From VRUE01 sp963824215 (GTDB taxonomy: Bacteria > Actinomycetota > Thermoleophilia > Solirubrobacterales > 70-9), in contig CAWGOE010000004.1 of the NCBI GenBank assembly GCA_963824215.1, forward strand, positions 496,001 to 560,000: a DNA stretch of 64,000 nucleotides, in the 5' to 3' direction. This document shows positions 1-8,711 of the stretch, piece after piece; the stretch's first letter is position 1; every line of letters begins with the position of its first letter. Under the pieces are notes generated by a model, which was not told where the DNA came from, did not search any database, and worked only from the letters and a program-made list of their open reading frames with translations. A program made the translations under genes and the position numbers.

Positions 1-104
1 GCGAGGCTCGGGCATCCCCCGCCGGGAGCCCGCATAGGGGCGGCCTCAAGGGCTCTTGCCGGGGAGGGCTCCAATGCTCCCGGAGGGGGACACCCGAGCC
101 TCGC
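1..104 (+). repeat. Family A palindromic element, copy A1
   Basis: Arms 1-20 and 85-104 pair with two mismatches and enclose a core that recurs in the copies at 4960 and 5566. Core signatures are GGAGCCCGCATAG, a CAAG-GGCT-CTTG mini-hairpin and GAGGGCTCCAATGCTCC. The outer arm sequence is not shared with the other copies. The element touches the window edge, so it may extend further left. It lies about 50 nt before trpF and probably follows a gene outside the window. No T-tract follows it. Confidence 0.8.
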
Positions 105-157
105 CGCGCTGAGCGGCATTTCACCTGCCGAGAGCAAAGGTCACGTACTCTCAGATC

Positions 158-793
158 ATGCGAGTCAAGATCTGTGGGATCACTAATTTGGACGACGCCG
201 CCGAGGCTGTGAGGCTGGGAGCTTGGGCTATTGGCTTGATCCACTACGCCGAGAGCCCCAGGGCCGTCGAGACGACGGAGGCGGTGCGGATTTCGGCTGC
301 CTTCAGGCGCAAGTGTGAGGTTGTTGGGGTGTTTGTGAATCCGGAGCTGGATGAGGTGGCCAAGGCGGTTGAGGATGAGGGGCTGACTATGGTTCAGCTG
401 AACGGGGAAGAGGGGCCTTCGTTCTGCGCGGAGGTGGCTCGTAAAACCGGTTTGAAGGTGATCAAGGCTGTGCATGTGTCGAGCGCGGCTGACATCCATG
501 CGGCTGAGGTGTTTCGGACTGATTTCCACCTCTTCGATAAGGGGGCGAAGGGGCTTTGGGGCGGGACCGGCGAGAGCTTCGATTGGGGGTTGTTGGACGA
601 GCGGCGCTCCGCGGTGCCGGCGATCCTTGCTGGCGGGCTGCGGCCCGACAACATCGCCGAGGCGGTCGCCGTCGCTCATCCCTACGCCGTCGATGTCGCC
701 AGCGGAGTCGAGGCCGAGCCGGGACGCAAGGACCACGCCGCGATGACCGCCTTCTTCGAGGCCGCGCAGACGGCTAGCGTTACCTCCGGATGA
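158..793 (+). CDS. trpF: Phosphoribosylanthranilate isomerase TrpF
   Basis: Cytoplasmic TIM-barrel enzyme (211 aa, normal length) converting N-(5-phosphoribosyl)anthranilate to CdRP in tryptophan synthesis. The N-terminal KICGIT motif holds the catalytic cysteine (Cys6). The general-acid aspartate lies in HLFDKGAKG (Asp127), and the phosphate-binding end reads DVASGVEAEPGRKD (residues 179-192). Its stop overlaps the trpB start in an ATGA, so translation is probably coupled. The first third has more T/A-ending codons than the rest. The earlier trp genes are not in the window. Confidence 0.96.
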   Translation: MRVKICGITNLDDAAEAVRLGAWAIGLIHYAESPRAVETTEAVRISAAFRRKCEVVGVFVNPELDEVAKAVEDEGLTMVQLNGEEGPSFCAEVARKTGLKVIKAVHVSSAADIHAAEVFRTDFHLFDKGAKGLWGGTGESFDWGLLDERRSAVPAILAGGLRPDNIAEAVAVAHPYAVDVASGVEAEPGRKDHAAMTAFFEAAQTASVTSG

Positions 794-1968
794 CGACCGT
801 CGAAGAGCGCTTTGGCCCCTACGGGGGCCGCTATGTCCCCGAGACGCTGATCCCGGCTCTTGACGAGCTCAGCGCCGCCTGGGCAGCGGCGAGCGGCGAT
901 GAGGACTACCGCGTCCGGCTTGCCTCCTTGCGCCGCGACTTCATTGGCCGGCCGACGCCGCTCTATCTCGCCGAGCGGCTCTCCGAGCGCGCGGGGCGGC
1001 GGGTCTACCTCAAGCGCGAGGACCTCGCCCACACCGGGTCGCACAAGATCAACAATGCGATTGGGCAGGTGCTGCTCGCGCAGCGGATGGGCAAGCCGCG
1101 GATCATCGCCGAGACTGGGGCCGGCCAGCACGGCGTCGCAACTGCGACCGCCTGCGCTCTGCTTGGCCTCGAGTGCGTCGTCTACATGGGCAGCGAGGAC
1201 ATCCGCCGCCAGGCCCCGAACGTCGAGCGGATGAAGCTGCTGGGGGCCGAAGTCGCTCCGGTCGACGCTGGCGCGCGCACGCTCAAGGAGGCGGTCAGTG
1301 CCGCGATCCGCGACTGGGTGGCGAACGTCGAGACGACGCATTACGTGATCGGGTCGGCGGTAGGTCCCGCCCCGTTTCCAGCCTTGGTGCGGGACTTGCA
1401 GCGGGTCATCGGTGAGGAGGCACGCGATCAAGCGCTTGCAGCCGAGGGCGTCTTGCCGACCCGCGTGATCGCCTGCGTCGGCGGTGGCTCCAACTCGATC
1501 GGGATCTTCACGCCGTTTGTCGCTGACTCCGAGGTCGAGCTGATCGGCGTCGAGGCGGCGGGCGAGGGCCTTGACAGCGGTCGTCACGGCGCCTCGCTGG
1601 GCGCTGGCGGCACGGGCGTGCTGCATGGCTCGCTCTCGGCCGTGATTGCCGACGACGAGGGTCAGATCCTCGAGGCCCACTCGGTCTCGGCGGGCCTCGA
1701 CTACCCCGGCGTCGGGCCCGAGCATGCCCACTTGCGCGATACCGGCCGCGCCACTTACATGGCGGTCACCGATTCTGCGGCGCTGGCGGCATTCGGCGAG
1801 CTAGCCCGGTTGGAGGGGATCATCCCCGCTCTTGAGTCCTCGCACGCGATTGCCTGGTTGCTGGAGAACGGTGGGGGCGAGGGGTATGACGTCCTCTGTC
1901 TCTCCGGGCGTGGTGACAAGGACCTCGCGGAGGTCGTGGCGCTGACGGGGGAGAAGGACGGGGGATGA
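790..1968 (+). CDS. trpB: Tryptophan synthase beta chain TrpB
   Basis: PLP-dependent beta subunit joining indole to serine (392 aa, full length). The PLP lysine is Lys86 in HTGSHKINN and the phosphate-binding GGGSN loop is at 231-235. The sequence is collinear with the TrpB1 family that pairs with TrpA, and trpA follows directly with a second ATGA overlap. The N-terminus RFGPYGGRYVPETL is typical and supports the start at 790. Confidence 0.97.
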   Translation: MTTVEERFGPYGGRYVPETLIPALDELSAAWAAASGDEDYRVRLASLRRDFIGRPTPLYLAERLSERAGRRVYLKREDLAHTGSHKINNAIGQVLLAQRMGKPRIIAETGAGQHGVATATACALLGLECVVYMGSEDIRRQAPNVERMKLLGAEVAPVDAGARTLKEAVSAAIRDWVANVETTHYVIGSAVGPAPFPALVRDLQRVIGEEARDQALAAEGVLPTRVIACVGGGSNSIGIFTPFVADSEVELIGVEAAGEGLDSGRHGASLGAGGTGVLHGSLSAVIADDEGQILEAHSVSAGLDYPGVGPEHAHLRDTGRATYMAVTDSAALAAFGELARLEGIIPALESSHAIAWLLENGGGEGYDVLCLSGRGDKDLAEVVALTGEKDGG

Positions 1969-2834
1969 CCCGCTGGAGCAACAGCGGGGAGGCTCCGGGG
2001 AACCACCCCCCGGCTCCCGTTACCGACGAGCTGGATGGGCCCGAGCGGATAGCTGGCGCCTTTGCGAAAGCTTCTGGCGAAGAGCGGGCCGCGCTGATGC
2101 CCTACATGATGGCTGGGTATCCCGACCGGGAGGCGTCGCTGGCAATAGCTGCGGCGTACGTGGATGCTGGCGCCGATCTGGTGGAGCTTGGGGTTCCCTT
2201 TTCCGATCCGTTGGCCGACGGGCCGGTGATCCATGCGGCTGCCACCGAGGCGCTCGTGGTGGGGGCTACGCTCGATACCGCGCTGGAGGTGTGTGAGTCG
2301 ATCGCGGAGCGGGTGCCGGTGGTCTTGATGGCCTACTCGAACATGATCCTCGCTCACGGTGGGCCGGCGGAGTTCGCCAGCCGCGCCGCCGCGGCTGGCG
2401 CTGCTGGCGTGATCGTGCCGGACCTGCCACTTGATGAGGCCGATGAGGTGCGTGAGGCGCTGGCGGATGCCGGCCTTGCGCTAGTTCCCTTGCTCGCTCC
2501 GACCACGACGGCTGAGCGCCGCGGCCAGATCTGCGCTGCGGCGCAGGGGTTCGTCTATTTCGTCTCCAGCGTTGGCACGACGGGGGAGCGACAGCGGCTG
2601 CCGGCGGGCCTGGCGGAGCTGGTTGTTGCAGCGAAGGAGGAAGCCGAGGTGCCGGTTGCGGTTGGCTTTGGGATCGGCACGCCGCAGCAGGTGGCCGAGG
2701 TGGGGGAGATCGCCGACGGTGTGATCATCGGCAGTCGACTCGTTCGCGCCGCCGGCGAGGCGGGCTCGGGGGCGGCAGCGGCTGATGCGGTGGGAGCTTT
2801 CCTGCGTGAGGCGCGGGCTGCGCTCGTCGCTTAG
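1965..2834 (+). CDS. trpA: Tryptophan synthase alpha chain TrpA with N-terminal extension
   Basis: Alpha subunit cleaving indole-3-glycerol phosphate to indole and G3P (289 aa). Catalytic residues are visible: Glu74 in DLVELGVPFSDP and Asp85 in PLADGP. Family members usually begin near RIAxAF, which is residue 28 here. About 25-27 extra residues (Pro/Gly-rich) therefore precede the barrel, and they are encoded by a GC-rich imperfect palindrome at about 1984-2019. The ATGA overlap with trpB favours the 1965 start, and I see no good in-frame alternative before the conserved region. Confidence 0.94.
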   Translation: MTRWSNSGEAPGNHPPAPVTDELDGPERIAGAFAKASGEERAALMPYMMAGYPDREASLAIAAAYVDAGADLVELGVPFSDPLADGPVIHAAATEALVVGATLDTALEVCESIAERVPVVLMAYSNMILAHGGPAEFASRAAAAGAAGVIVPDLPLDEADEVREALADAGLALVPLLAPTTTAERRGQICAAAQGFVYFVSSVGTTGERQRLPAGLAELVVAAKEEAEVPVAVGFGIGTPQQVAEVGEIADGVIIGSRLVRAAGEAGSGAAAADAVGAFLREARAALVA

Positions 2835-2864
2835 ACCGCCCGGTCGACTAGGATTCCGGCCGCA

Positions 2865-3014
2865 ATGGGACTCGTCGTAACCCTCTTTCTGGCGCTTGCC
2901 GCCACCACTGTGGGCTATGCCTGGCTCGGCCAAGGCGGCGGCGTCGCCGGCATGATCTTCCTCACGATTCTCTTGATCGGCGCATCGATCCGCGTCTTCA
3001 AGCCCAACGCCTGA
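2865..3014 (+). CDS. Small two-helix membrane protein (49 aa)
   Basis: A 49-codon ORF starts with ATG 30 nt after trpA and stops at TGA 3012-3014. It encodes two hydrophobic stretches (about residues 2-20 and 27-43) split by a glycine-rich turn (GQGGG) and ends in a short basic tail RVFKPNA. Third codon positions are strongly G/C, as expected for a real gene here. No family is recognised. It is probably cotranscribed with trpFBA, and a link to tryptophan synthesis is not implied. Confidence 0.6.
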   Translation: MGLVVTLFLALAATTVGYAWLGQGGGVAGMIFLTILLIGASIRVFKPNA

Positions 3015-3027
3015 AGACCCGTCTCTC

Positions 3028-3843
3028 CTAGGCCCGCGTCGCGACGACCTGCAGGTACTCCGGCTGCAGCACGAGGGCGCGGTCTCCGGCGACGTTGTTC
3101 TGCTCGAGGTAGCCGCGCAGGTCGGCGGTCAACGCCTCCTCGCCCTCGGGTCCGACCCGCTCGTAGGCGACCTTGGTCGGGCCGAAGTAGGTGCGGAAGA
3201 AGTCGAGGAAGTGATCGGCCGAGCTGAACGCCTGCCGCGCCTTGCGGCGCTCGACGCGAAGCTCCGAGACTCCGTCTCCGAACAGCTCGCGCAGCCCGTC
3301 CTCGGTCCCCCAGTGGAGTGGCGACTGGACACCGGGCGGCGGCGGTGCGTGCTTGGCGATCGTCATGAACATCTGACCGACGCCGCCATCGGGCACCCAG
3401 TTGGCCATGCCGATCCGCCCGCCGGGCTTGCAGGCCCGCAGCAGCTCGGCCGCGGCCTTCTCCTGATCGGCGGCGAACATCGCGCCGAAGGTCGAGATCA
3501 CGACGTCGAACTCGGCCTCTCCAACCGGCAGAGCGGTGGCGTCGCCCTCGACGAACTCGATCTCGAGCCTTTCCACCGCCGCGCGCTCGCGGCCGCGCTC
3601 GAGCAACGCCGGCACGAAGTCGACCCCGACGACGTTGCCCCAGGTGCGCCGTGCCGCGGCAACGGCGCCGTTGCCGCTACCGCAGGCGACATCCAGCACC
3701 CGCTCGCCGGGCAGCAGGTCGAGTGCTTCGGCAAGCTCCTCGGCGACCATCATCACCATGCCGGCAACCATCGCGAAGTCGCCTTCTGACCAGGTCTTCT
3801 GCTGCATCTGCCCTACTGCCTGCAGGTCCACCGCGTCACTCAT
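3028..3843 (-). CDS. Class I SAM-dependent methyltransferase
   Basis: Rossmann-fold methyltransferase of the UbiE/Methyltransf_11 type (271 aa). SAM motif I is VLDVACGSGNGA (residues 49-60), motif II ends GVDFVP, and DVVISTFGAMF resembles motif IV. An in-frame upstream start would add 13 residues, but AAGGAG lies 7 nt before the chosen ATG. The substrate cannot be inferred. It is divergent from the phosphofructokinase gene and convergent with the small membrane ORF. Confidence 0.85.
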   Translation of the reverse strand: MSDAVDLQAVGQMQQKTWSEGDFAMVAGMVMMVAEELAEALDLLPGERVLDVACGSGNGAVAAARRTWGNVVGVDFVPALLERGRERAAVERLEIEFVEGDATALPVGEAEFDVVISTFGAMFAADQEKAAAELLRACKPGGRIGMANWVPDGGVGQMFMTIAKHAPPPPGVQSPLHWGTEDGLRELFGDGVSELRVERRKARQAFSSADHFLDFFRTYFGPTKVAYERVGPEGEEALTADLRGYLEQNNVAGDRALVLQPEYLQVVATRA

Positions 3844-3926
3844 CTTCAGCTCCTTTCGCCACGCTCCACCGGGTAGGACCAAGCTACCGCGTCTTGCTGT
3901 GGCTGGCCAGGTTCTAATCTGCCTCC

Positions 3927-4955
3927 ATGCGAATCGGCGTGCTCACCGGCGGGGGTGACTGTCCAGGGCTCAATGCGGTGATCCGAGCGATCGTGCGCAA
4001 GGGGGTCGGACACCAGGGTCACGAGTTCGTCGGCTACCGCGACGGCTGGCATGGCCCGCTAAACGGCGTCAGCGGCGAGCTCGGTGTGCCGGAGGTGCGC
4101 GGGATCTTGCCTCGCGGCGGCACGATTCTCGGCTCCTCTCGGACCAACCCGTTCAAGCAGGATGGTGGAGCGGAGCGGATCCTCGCCAACATGGCAGGCG
4201 AAGGCGTTGAAGGCCTGATCGTAATCGGCGGCGAGGACACGCTCGGCGTCGCGGCGCGTCTTCACGCTGAGCATGGCGTTCGGGTCGTCGGTGTGCCGAA
4301 GACGATCGACAACGACCTCGGCGCCACCGACTACACCTTCGGCTTCGACACCGCGGTCAACATCGCGATGGAGGCGATCGACCGGCTTCATACGACTGCG
4401 GACAGCCACCACCGCGTGCTGATCGTCGAGGTGATGGGACGGCATGCCGGTTGGATCGCCTTCCACGCCGGGCTCGCTGGCGGCGCCAACGTGATCCTCA
4501 TCCCCGAGCAGCCGTTCGATCTTGAGAAGGTTTGCGAGCTGGTCGGGCGTCGGCTAGAGGCGCGCTTCGCGCCGATCGTCGTCGTCTCTGAGGGCGCCCA
4601 GCCCGAGGGCGGCATGCCCGAGACCCAGGACAAGGGGCTCGACGCCTTCGGCCACGTCCGCCTCGGCGGCATAGCCCACTGGCTCGAGGGGGAGATCGAG
4701 CAGCGGACTGGCAAGGAGACGCGGGCGACGGTCCTCGGCCATGTGCAGCGGGGCGGTACGCCGACGGCCTTCGATCGCGTTCTCGCGACCCGCTTTGGCT
4801 TGCATGCGATCGATGCTGCCGATGCGGGGGAGTGGGGCAAGATGACGGCCTTGCGGGGGACCGACATTCAGCTGGTCGAGCTCAAAGACGCTGTTGACGA
4901 GCTCAAGACTGTGCCTAGGGAGCTTTACGAAGAGGCTGAGGTTTTCTTTGGCTGA
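3927..4955 (+). CDS. pfkA: 6-phosphofructokinase, probably PPi-dependent
   Basis: PFK-family enzyme (342 aa) phosphorylating fructose-6-phosphate. The N-terminal loop is GGGDCPGLNAVIR (8-20), the catalytic motif is KTIDND (Asp128), and MGRHAGW and the C-terminal HVQRGGTP are present. The donor-determining residue lies in GGEDT (101-105): residue 104 is Asp. Family knowledge: ATP-PFKs carry Gly at this position and PPi-PFKs carry Asp, as in the Amycolatopsis enzyme. Lys125 in PKTIDND also fits but is shared with some actinobacterial ATP enzymes. Family A element A2 begins 4 nt after the stop. Confidence 0.93.
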   Translation: MRIGVLTGGGDCPGLNAVIRAIVRKGVGHQGHEFVGYRDGWHGPLNGVSGELGVPEVRGILPRGGTILGSSRTNPFKQDGGAERILANMAGEGVEGLIVIGGEDTLGVAARLHAEHGVRVVGVPKTIDNDLGATDYTFGFDTAVNIAMEAIDRLHTTADSHHRVLIVEVMGRHAGWIAFHAGLAGGANVILIPEQPFDLEKVCELVGRRLEARFAPIVVVSEGAQPEGGMPETQDKGLDAFGHVRLGGIAHWLEGEIEQRTGKETRATVLGHVQRGGTPTAFDRVLATRFGLHAIDAADAGEWGKMTALRGTDIQLVELKDAVDELKTVPRELYEEAEVFFG

Positions 4956-4959
4956 TCTC

Positions 4960-5065
4960 GGAAGGGACGGGGGTCCCCCTTCCAGGAGCCCGCATAGAAG
5001 CGGCCTTAAGGGTTCTTTCCGGGGAGGGCTCCAATGCTCCTGGAAGGGGGACCCCCGTCCCTTCC
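4960..5065 (+). repeat. Family A palindromic element, copy A2
   Basis: Arms 4960-4984 and 5041-5065 are perfectly complementary over 25 bp and enclose a 56-nt core that closely matches A1 and A3, including GGAGCCCGCATAG and GGCTCCAATGCTCC. The arm sequence is unlike that of A1 or A3 and contains a GGGGGTCCCCC block also seen in element D. It starts 4 nt after the pfkA stop and ends 17 nt before the lipoprotein start. It could act as a terminator or mRNA 3'-end structure, but no U-tract follows. Confidence 0.88.
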
Positions 5066-5082
5066 GGTGCTGGCCCAAGGTT

Positions 5083-5526
5083 GTGCTCATAGCTGGCTGC
5101 GCGCTGCTGCTGGTGGCTGGATGTGGGGAGAGCGCGGGCGTTGGCGAGGGCGCTATTGCCAGCGTCTACGTGGCCGCGCCGCTTTGCGCTGAAGCTGAGC
5201 GGGAGCTTGCTCGGGATGGGGGGGAAGCTGGGGATGTTCGGGTGCGTGCGGTTTGCCTCCCGAACGCCGAAAGCTCCCAGAAGCTCGACCTAGCCCGCAT
5301 CGGCGCCAACGCCCGCCAAGCCACCGAGGACGCCACCACGATCGCTTACATAGGCGAGCCGACCCACGCCGCCACCCGCTTCTCCGAACCCATCATCGAA
5401 GCCGCAGGCATCGCCCAGCTAACGGAAACCTCGGGAGCGTCCGCGATGAGTAAGCTCCTCCGCGCCGTGAACGAAGCTGGAGATGCAGGCAGCTTGCGCG
5501 CATCGGTCCTGGACCAGCTGGAATAG
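5083..5526 (+). CDS. Short lipoprotein, remnant of an ABC substrate-binding protein
   Basis: Predicted 147-aa lipoprotein. GTG 5083 is followed by a hydrophobic signal with lipobox LVAGC (cleavage before about Cys14). The mature part (EGAIASVYVAAPLCAEAERELARDG, ATTIAYIGEPTHAATRFSEPIIEAAGIAQ) resembles the first lobe of branched-chain amino-acid or type 1 periplasmic binding proteins, but those are about 380-420 aa. This is therefore a truncated or specialised derivative. No permease or ATPase is nearby. It is flanked by family A copies in opposite orientation (4960-5065, 5566-5668). The start is uncertain because no clear Shine-Dalgarno is seen. Confidence 0.6.
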   Translation: MLIAGCALLLVAGCGESAGVGEGAIASVYVAAPLCAEAERELARDGGEAGDVRVRAVCLPNAESSQKLDLARIGANARQATEDATTIAYIGEPTHAATRFSEPIIEAAGIAQLTETSGASAMSKLLRAVNEAGDAGSLRASVLDQLE

Positions 5527-5565
5527 CGCCTCGCTCGACCGCTCGTTGTGAACAGCTTCTGACGA

Positions 5566-5668
5566 CGAAGGGCGGGCAACCCCCTCCCGGAGCATTGGAG
5601 CCCTCCCCTGGCAAGAACCCTTGAGGCCGCCTCTATGCGGGCTCAGGGAGGGGGTTGCCCGCCCTTCG
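5566..5668 (-). repeat. Family A palindromic element, copy A3 (inverted)
   Basis: Arms 5566-5588 and 5646-5668 are perfectly complementary over 23 bp. On the minus strand the core matches A1 and A2 (TGAGCCCGCATAG, CAAG-GGTT-CTTG, GGGCTCCAATGCTCC). It fills the gap between two convergent genes. Its right arm ends at 5668 and the stop codon of the minus-strand epimerase-like gene begins at 5669. Its position suits a bidirectional terminator. Confidence 0.88.
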
Positions 5669-6574
5669 CTACAACAGACTCTTTAGCGCGCTATCGATGT
5701 CCGTGTAGCGAAACTGGTAGCCCAGATCGAGCGCCCGTCGCGGCATCACCCGCTGACCCCCTCGCAGCACGCCCCCGAACTCCGAACCGAATTTTAGATC
5801 GAGCACGAACCCAGGAACCGGCATCGAAGCAGGCCGGCCCAGCGCCCGCCCGAGCGCCTTGGAGAACTCCCGATTGGTGACCGGGTTGGGCGCGGTCGAG
5901 TTAACCGTGCCGCCGACCTTCTCGTTGTCGAGCGCCCAGAGCAGGATCCCAACCTCGTCGTCGATGTGGATCCACGACATGTACTGGCGCCCGCCAGCGA
6001 TCGGCCCGCCGACGCCGAGCTTGAAGGGCGTCATCAGTTCGCCCAGCAGGCCGCCGCTCGGGTCGAGGACATGGCCGGTGCGGACGATGACCAGGCGCAC
6101 GCCGACACCCTCCGCCTCCCGCGCTGCAGCCTCCCACTCGCGCACGACCTCGGCGTCGTAGCCCTCGCCGGACTCGGCCGACTCGTCGACCATCGCCTCG
6201 CCACGGTCGCCGTAGAAGCCGATCGCGGACTGGTTGACCAGGACCTTTGGCTTTTGCTCGAGGCCGGCGATCGCGGCGATCAGGTTGCGCGTGCCCACGC
6301 GGCGGCTCTCCATGATCCGCCGCTTGGCGTCGGCGGTCCAGCGCTGGTTGATCTTCTCGCCCTCGAGGTTGATTACGCCGCTGACGTTCTCGAAGGCAGC
6401 CGCCGGCGGCCGTTCCAGGGTCGGCTCCCAGGCGTGCCAGATGACGCTTGGGTTTGTGCCGCGGGCTCGCTGCGGGTCGCGCGAGAGCCCGACGACGGTG
6501 TCACCGCGGGCGAGCAGCGCGTCGCAGAGCGCCGAGCCGATGAAGCCGCTCGCTCCGGTGACCAAGACCCTCAC
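5669..6574 (-). CDS. TIGR01777 family NAD(P)-binding epimerase-like protein
   Basis: Extended SDR/epimerase-like protein (301 aa). The nucleotide-binding motif GASGFIG is at 7-13. The family signature regions INLEGEKINQRW, SAIGFYGDRG and GGGRQYMSWIHIDD (variant here) and a C-terminal DUF1731-like segment (PGFVLDLKFGSEFGGVLRGGQRVMPRRALDLGYQFRY) are all present, so it is full length. The physiological substrate of this family (YfcH-like) is not established. It reads in the same direction as the malic enzyme gene, which ends 4 nt upstream of its start. Confidence 0.88.
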   Translation of the reverse strand: MRVLVTGASGFIGSALCDALLARGDTVVGLSRDPQRARGTNPSVIWHAWEPTLERPPAAAFENVSGVINLEGEKINQRWTADAKRRIMESRRVGTRNLIAAIAGLEQKPKVLVNQSAIGFYGDRGEAMVDESAESGEGYDAEVVREWEAAAREAEGVGVRLVIVRTGHVLDPSGGLLGELMTPFKLGVGGPIAGGRQYMSWIHIDDEVGILLWALDNEKVGGTVNSTAPNPVTNREFSKALGRALGRPASMPVPGFVLDLKFGSEFGGVLRGGQRVMPRRALDLGYQFRYTDIDSALKSLL

Positions 6575-6578
6575 TGCG

Positions 6579-8036
<1,458 letters not shown>

Positions 8037-8096
8037 GGGCGGCTATCGAATCAGATTCGGCGCGCCTTCCTGCGCGCGACCTATGATCCGCCGCAA

Positions 8097-8711
8097 ATGG
8101 CTGCGCTGGCACTCGTTCTCTTCGGCTTCTCCCTGACCCTCACCTTCGGTGTGCGGATCGCCATTCAGCTGCGCCGGACCGGTTCCACCGGCGTGCTTGG
8201 GTTTGCCGCCGACGCGACGCCACTCGAGCGCTTCGCCGGCGTCCTCTTCGTGGCTGGCCTCGTCGCCGGCGCGGCTGCGCCGCTGCTGGCGCTGCTCGGC
8301 GTGCTCGAGCCAATCGCGGCCCTCGACGGGACGGTCGGCCACGCGGTCGGCATCGTCCTCGCTGTCGCCGGCATCCTGCTCACCTTCGGCGCCCAGCTTG
8401 CGATGGGGGACGCATGGCGGGTCGGCGTCGATCCGGAGGAGCGCACCGAGCTCGTCACCGGCGGCCCCTTCGGGTTGGTTCGAAATCCGATCTACAGCGC
8501 GATGTTGCCCACCGTGTTCGGCCTGGTCCTGATGGTTCCCAACGTCCTCGCCATCGCCGCATTCCTCACTCTCCTAACCGCGTTGGAGTTGCAGGTGAGA
8601 CTGGTCGAGGAGCCCTACCTGCTCCGGGTGCACGGCGGCGCCTACGCCGACTACGCAGCGCGCGTCGGCCGCTTCGTCCCGAGGGTCGGGCTCATGCATG
8701 GCGTTCGATAA
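8097..8711 (+). CDS. Membrane methyltransferase, isoprenylcysteine methyltransferase-like
   Basis: 204-aa integral membrane protein with about five hydrophobic segments. The C-terminal half has the ICMT/PEMT signature: LVTGGPFGLVRNPIYSAML (about 120-138), then EEPYLLRVHGGAYADYAARVGRFVP. By family knowledge these residues form the SAM pocket at the membrane face. The ATG at 8097 was chosen because the N-terminal helix MAALALVLFGFSLTLTFGV follows at once. The substrate is unknown. The 3' end overlaps the next gene by 14 nt. Confidence 0.78.
   Translation: MAALALVLFGFSLTLTFGVRIAIQLRRTGSTGVLGFAADATPLERFAGVLFVAGLVAGAAAPLLALLGVLEPIAALDGTVGHAVGIVLAVAGILLTFGAQLAMGDAWRVGVDPEERTELVTGGPFGLVRNPIYSAMLPTVFGLVLMVPNVLAIAAFLTLLTALELQVRLVEEPYLLRVHGGAYADYAARVGRFVPRVGLMHGVR

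Noticed and set aside
4960..5668. A2/A3 as terminal inverted repeats of an insertion sequence.
   Set aside because: No transposase lies between them, each copy is a complete palindrome by itself, and no target duplication is visible.
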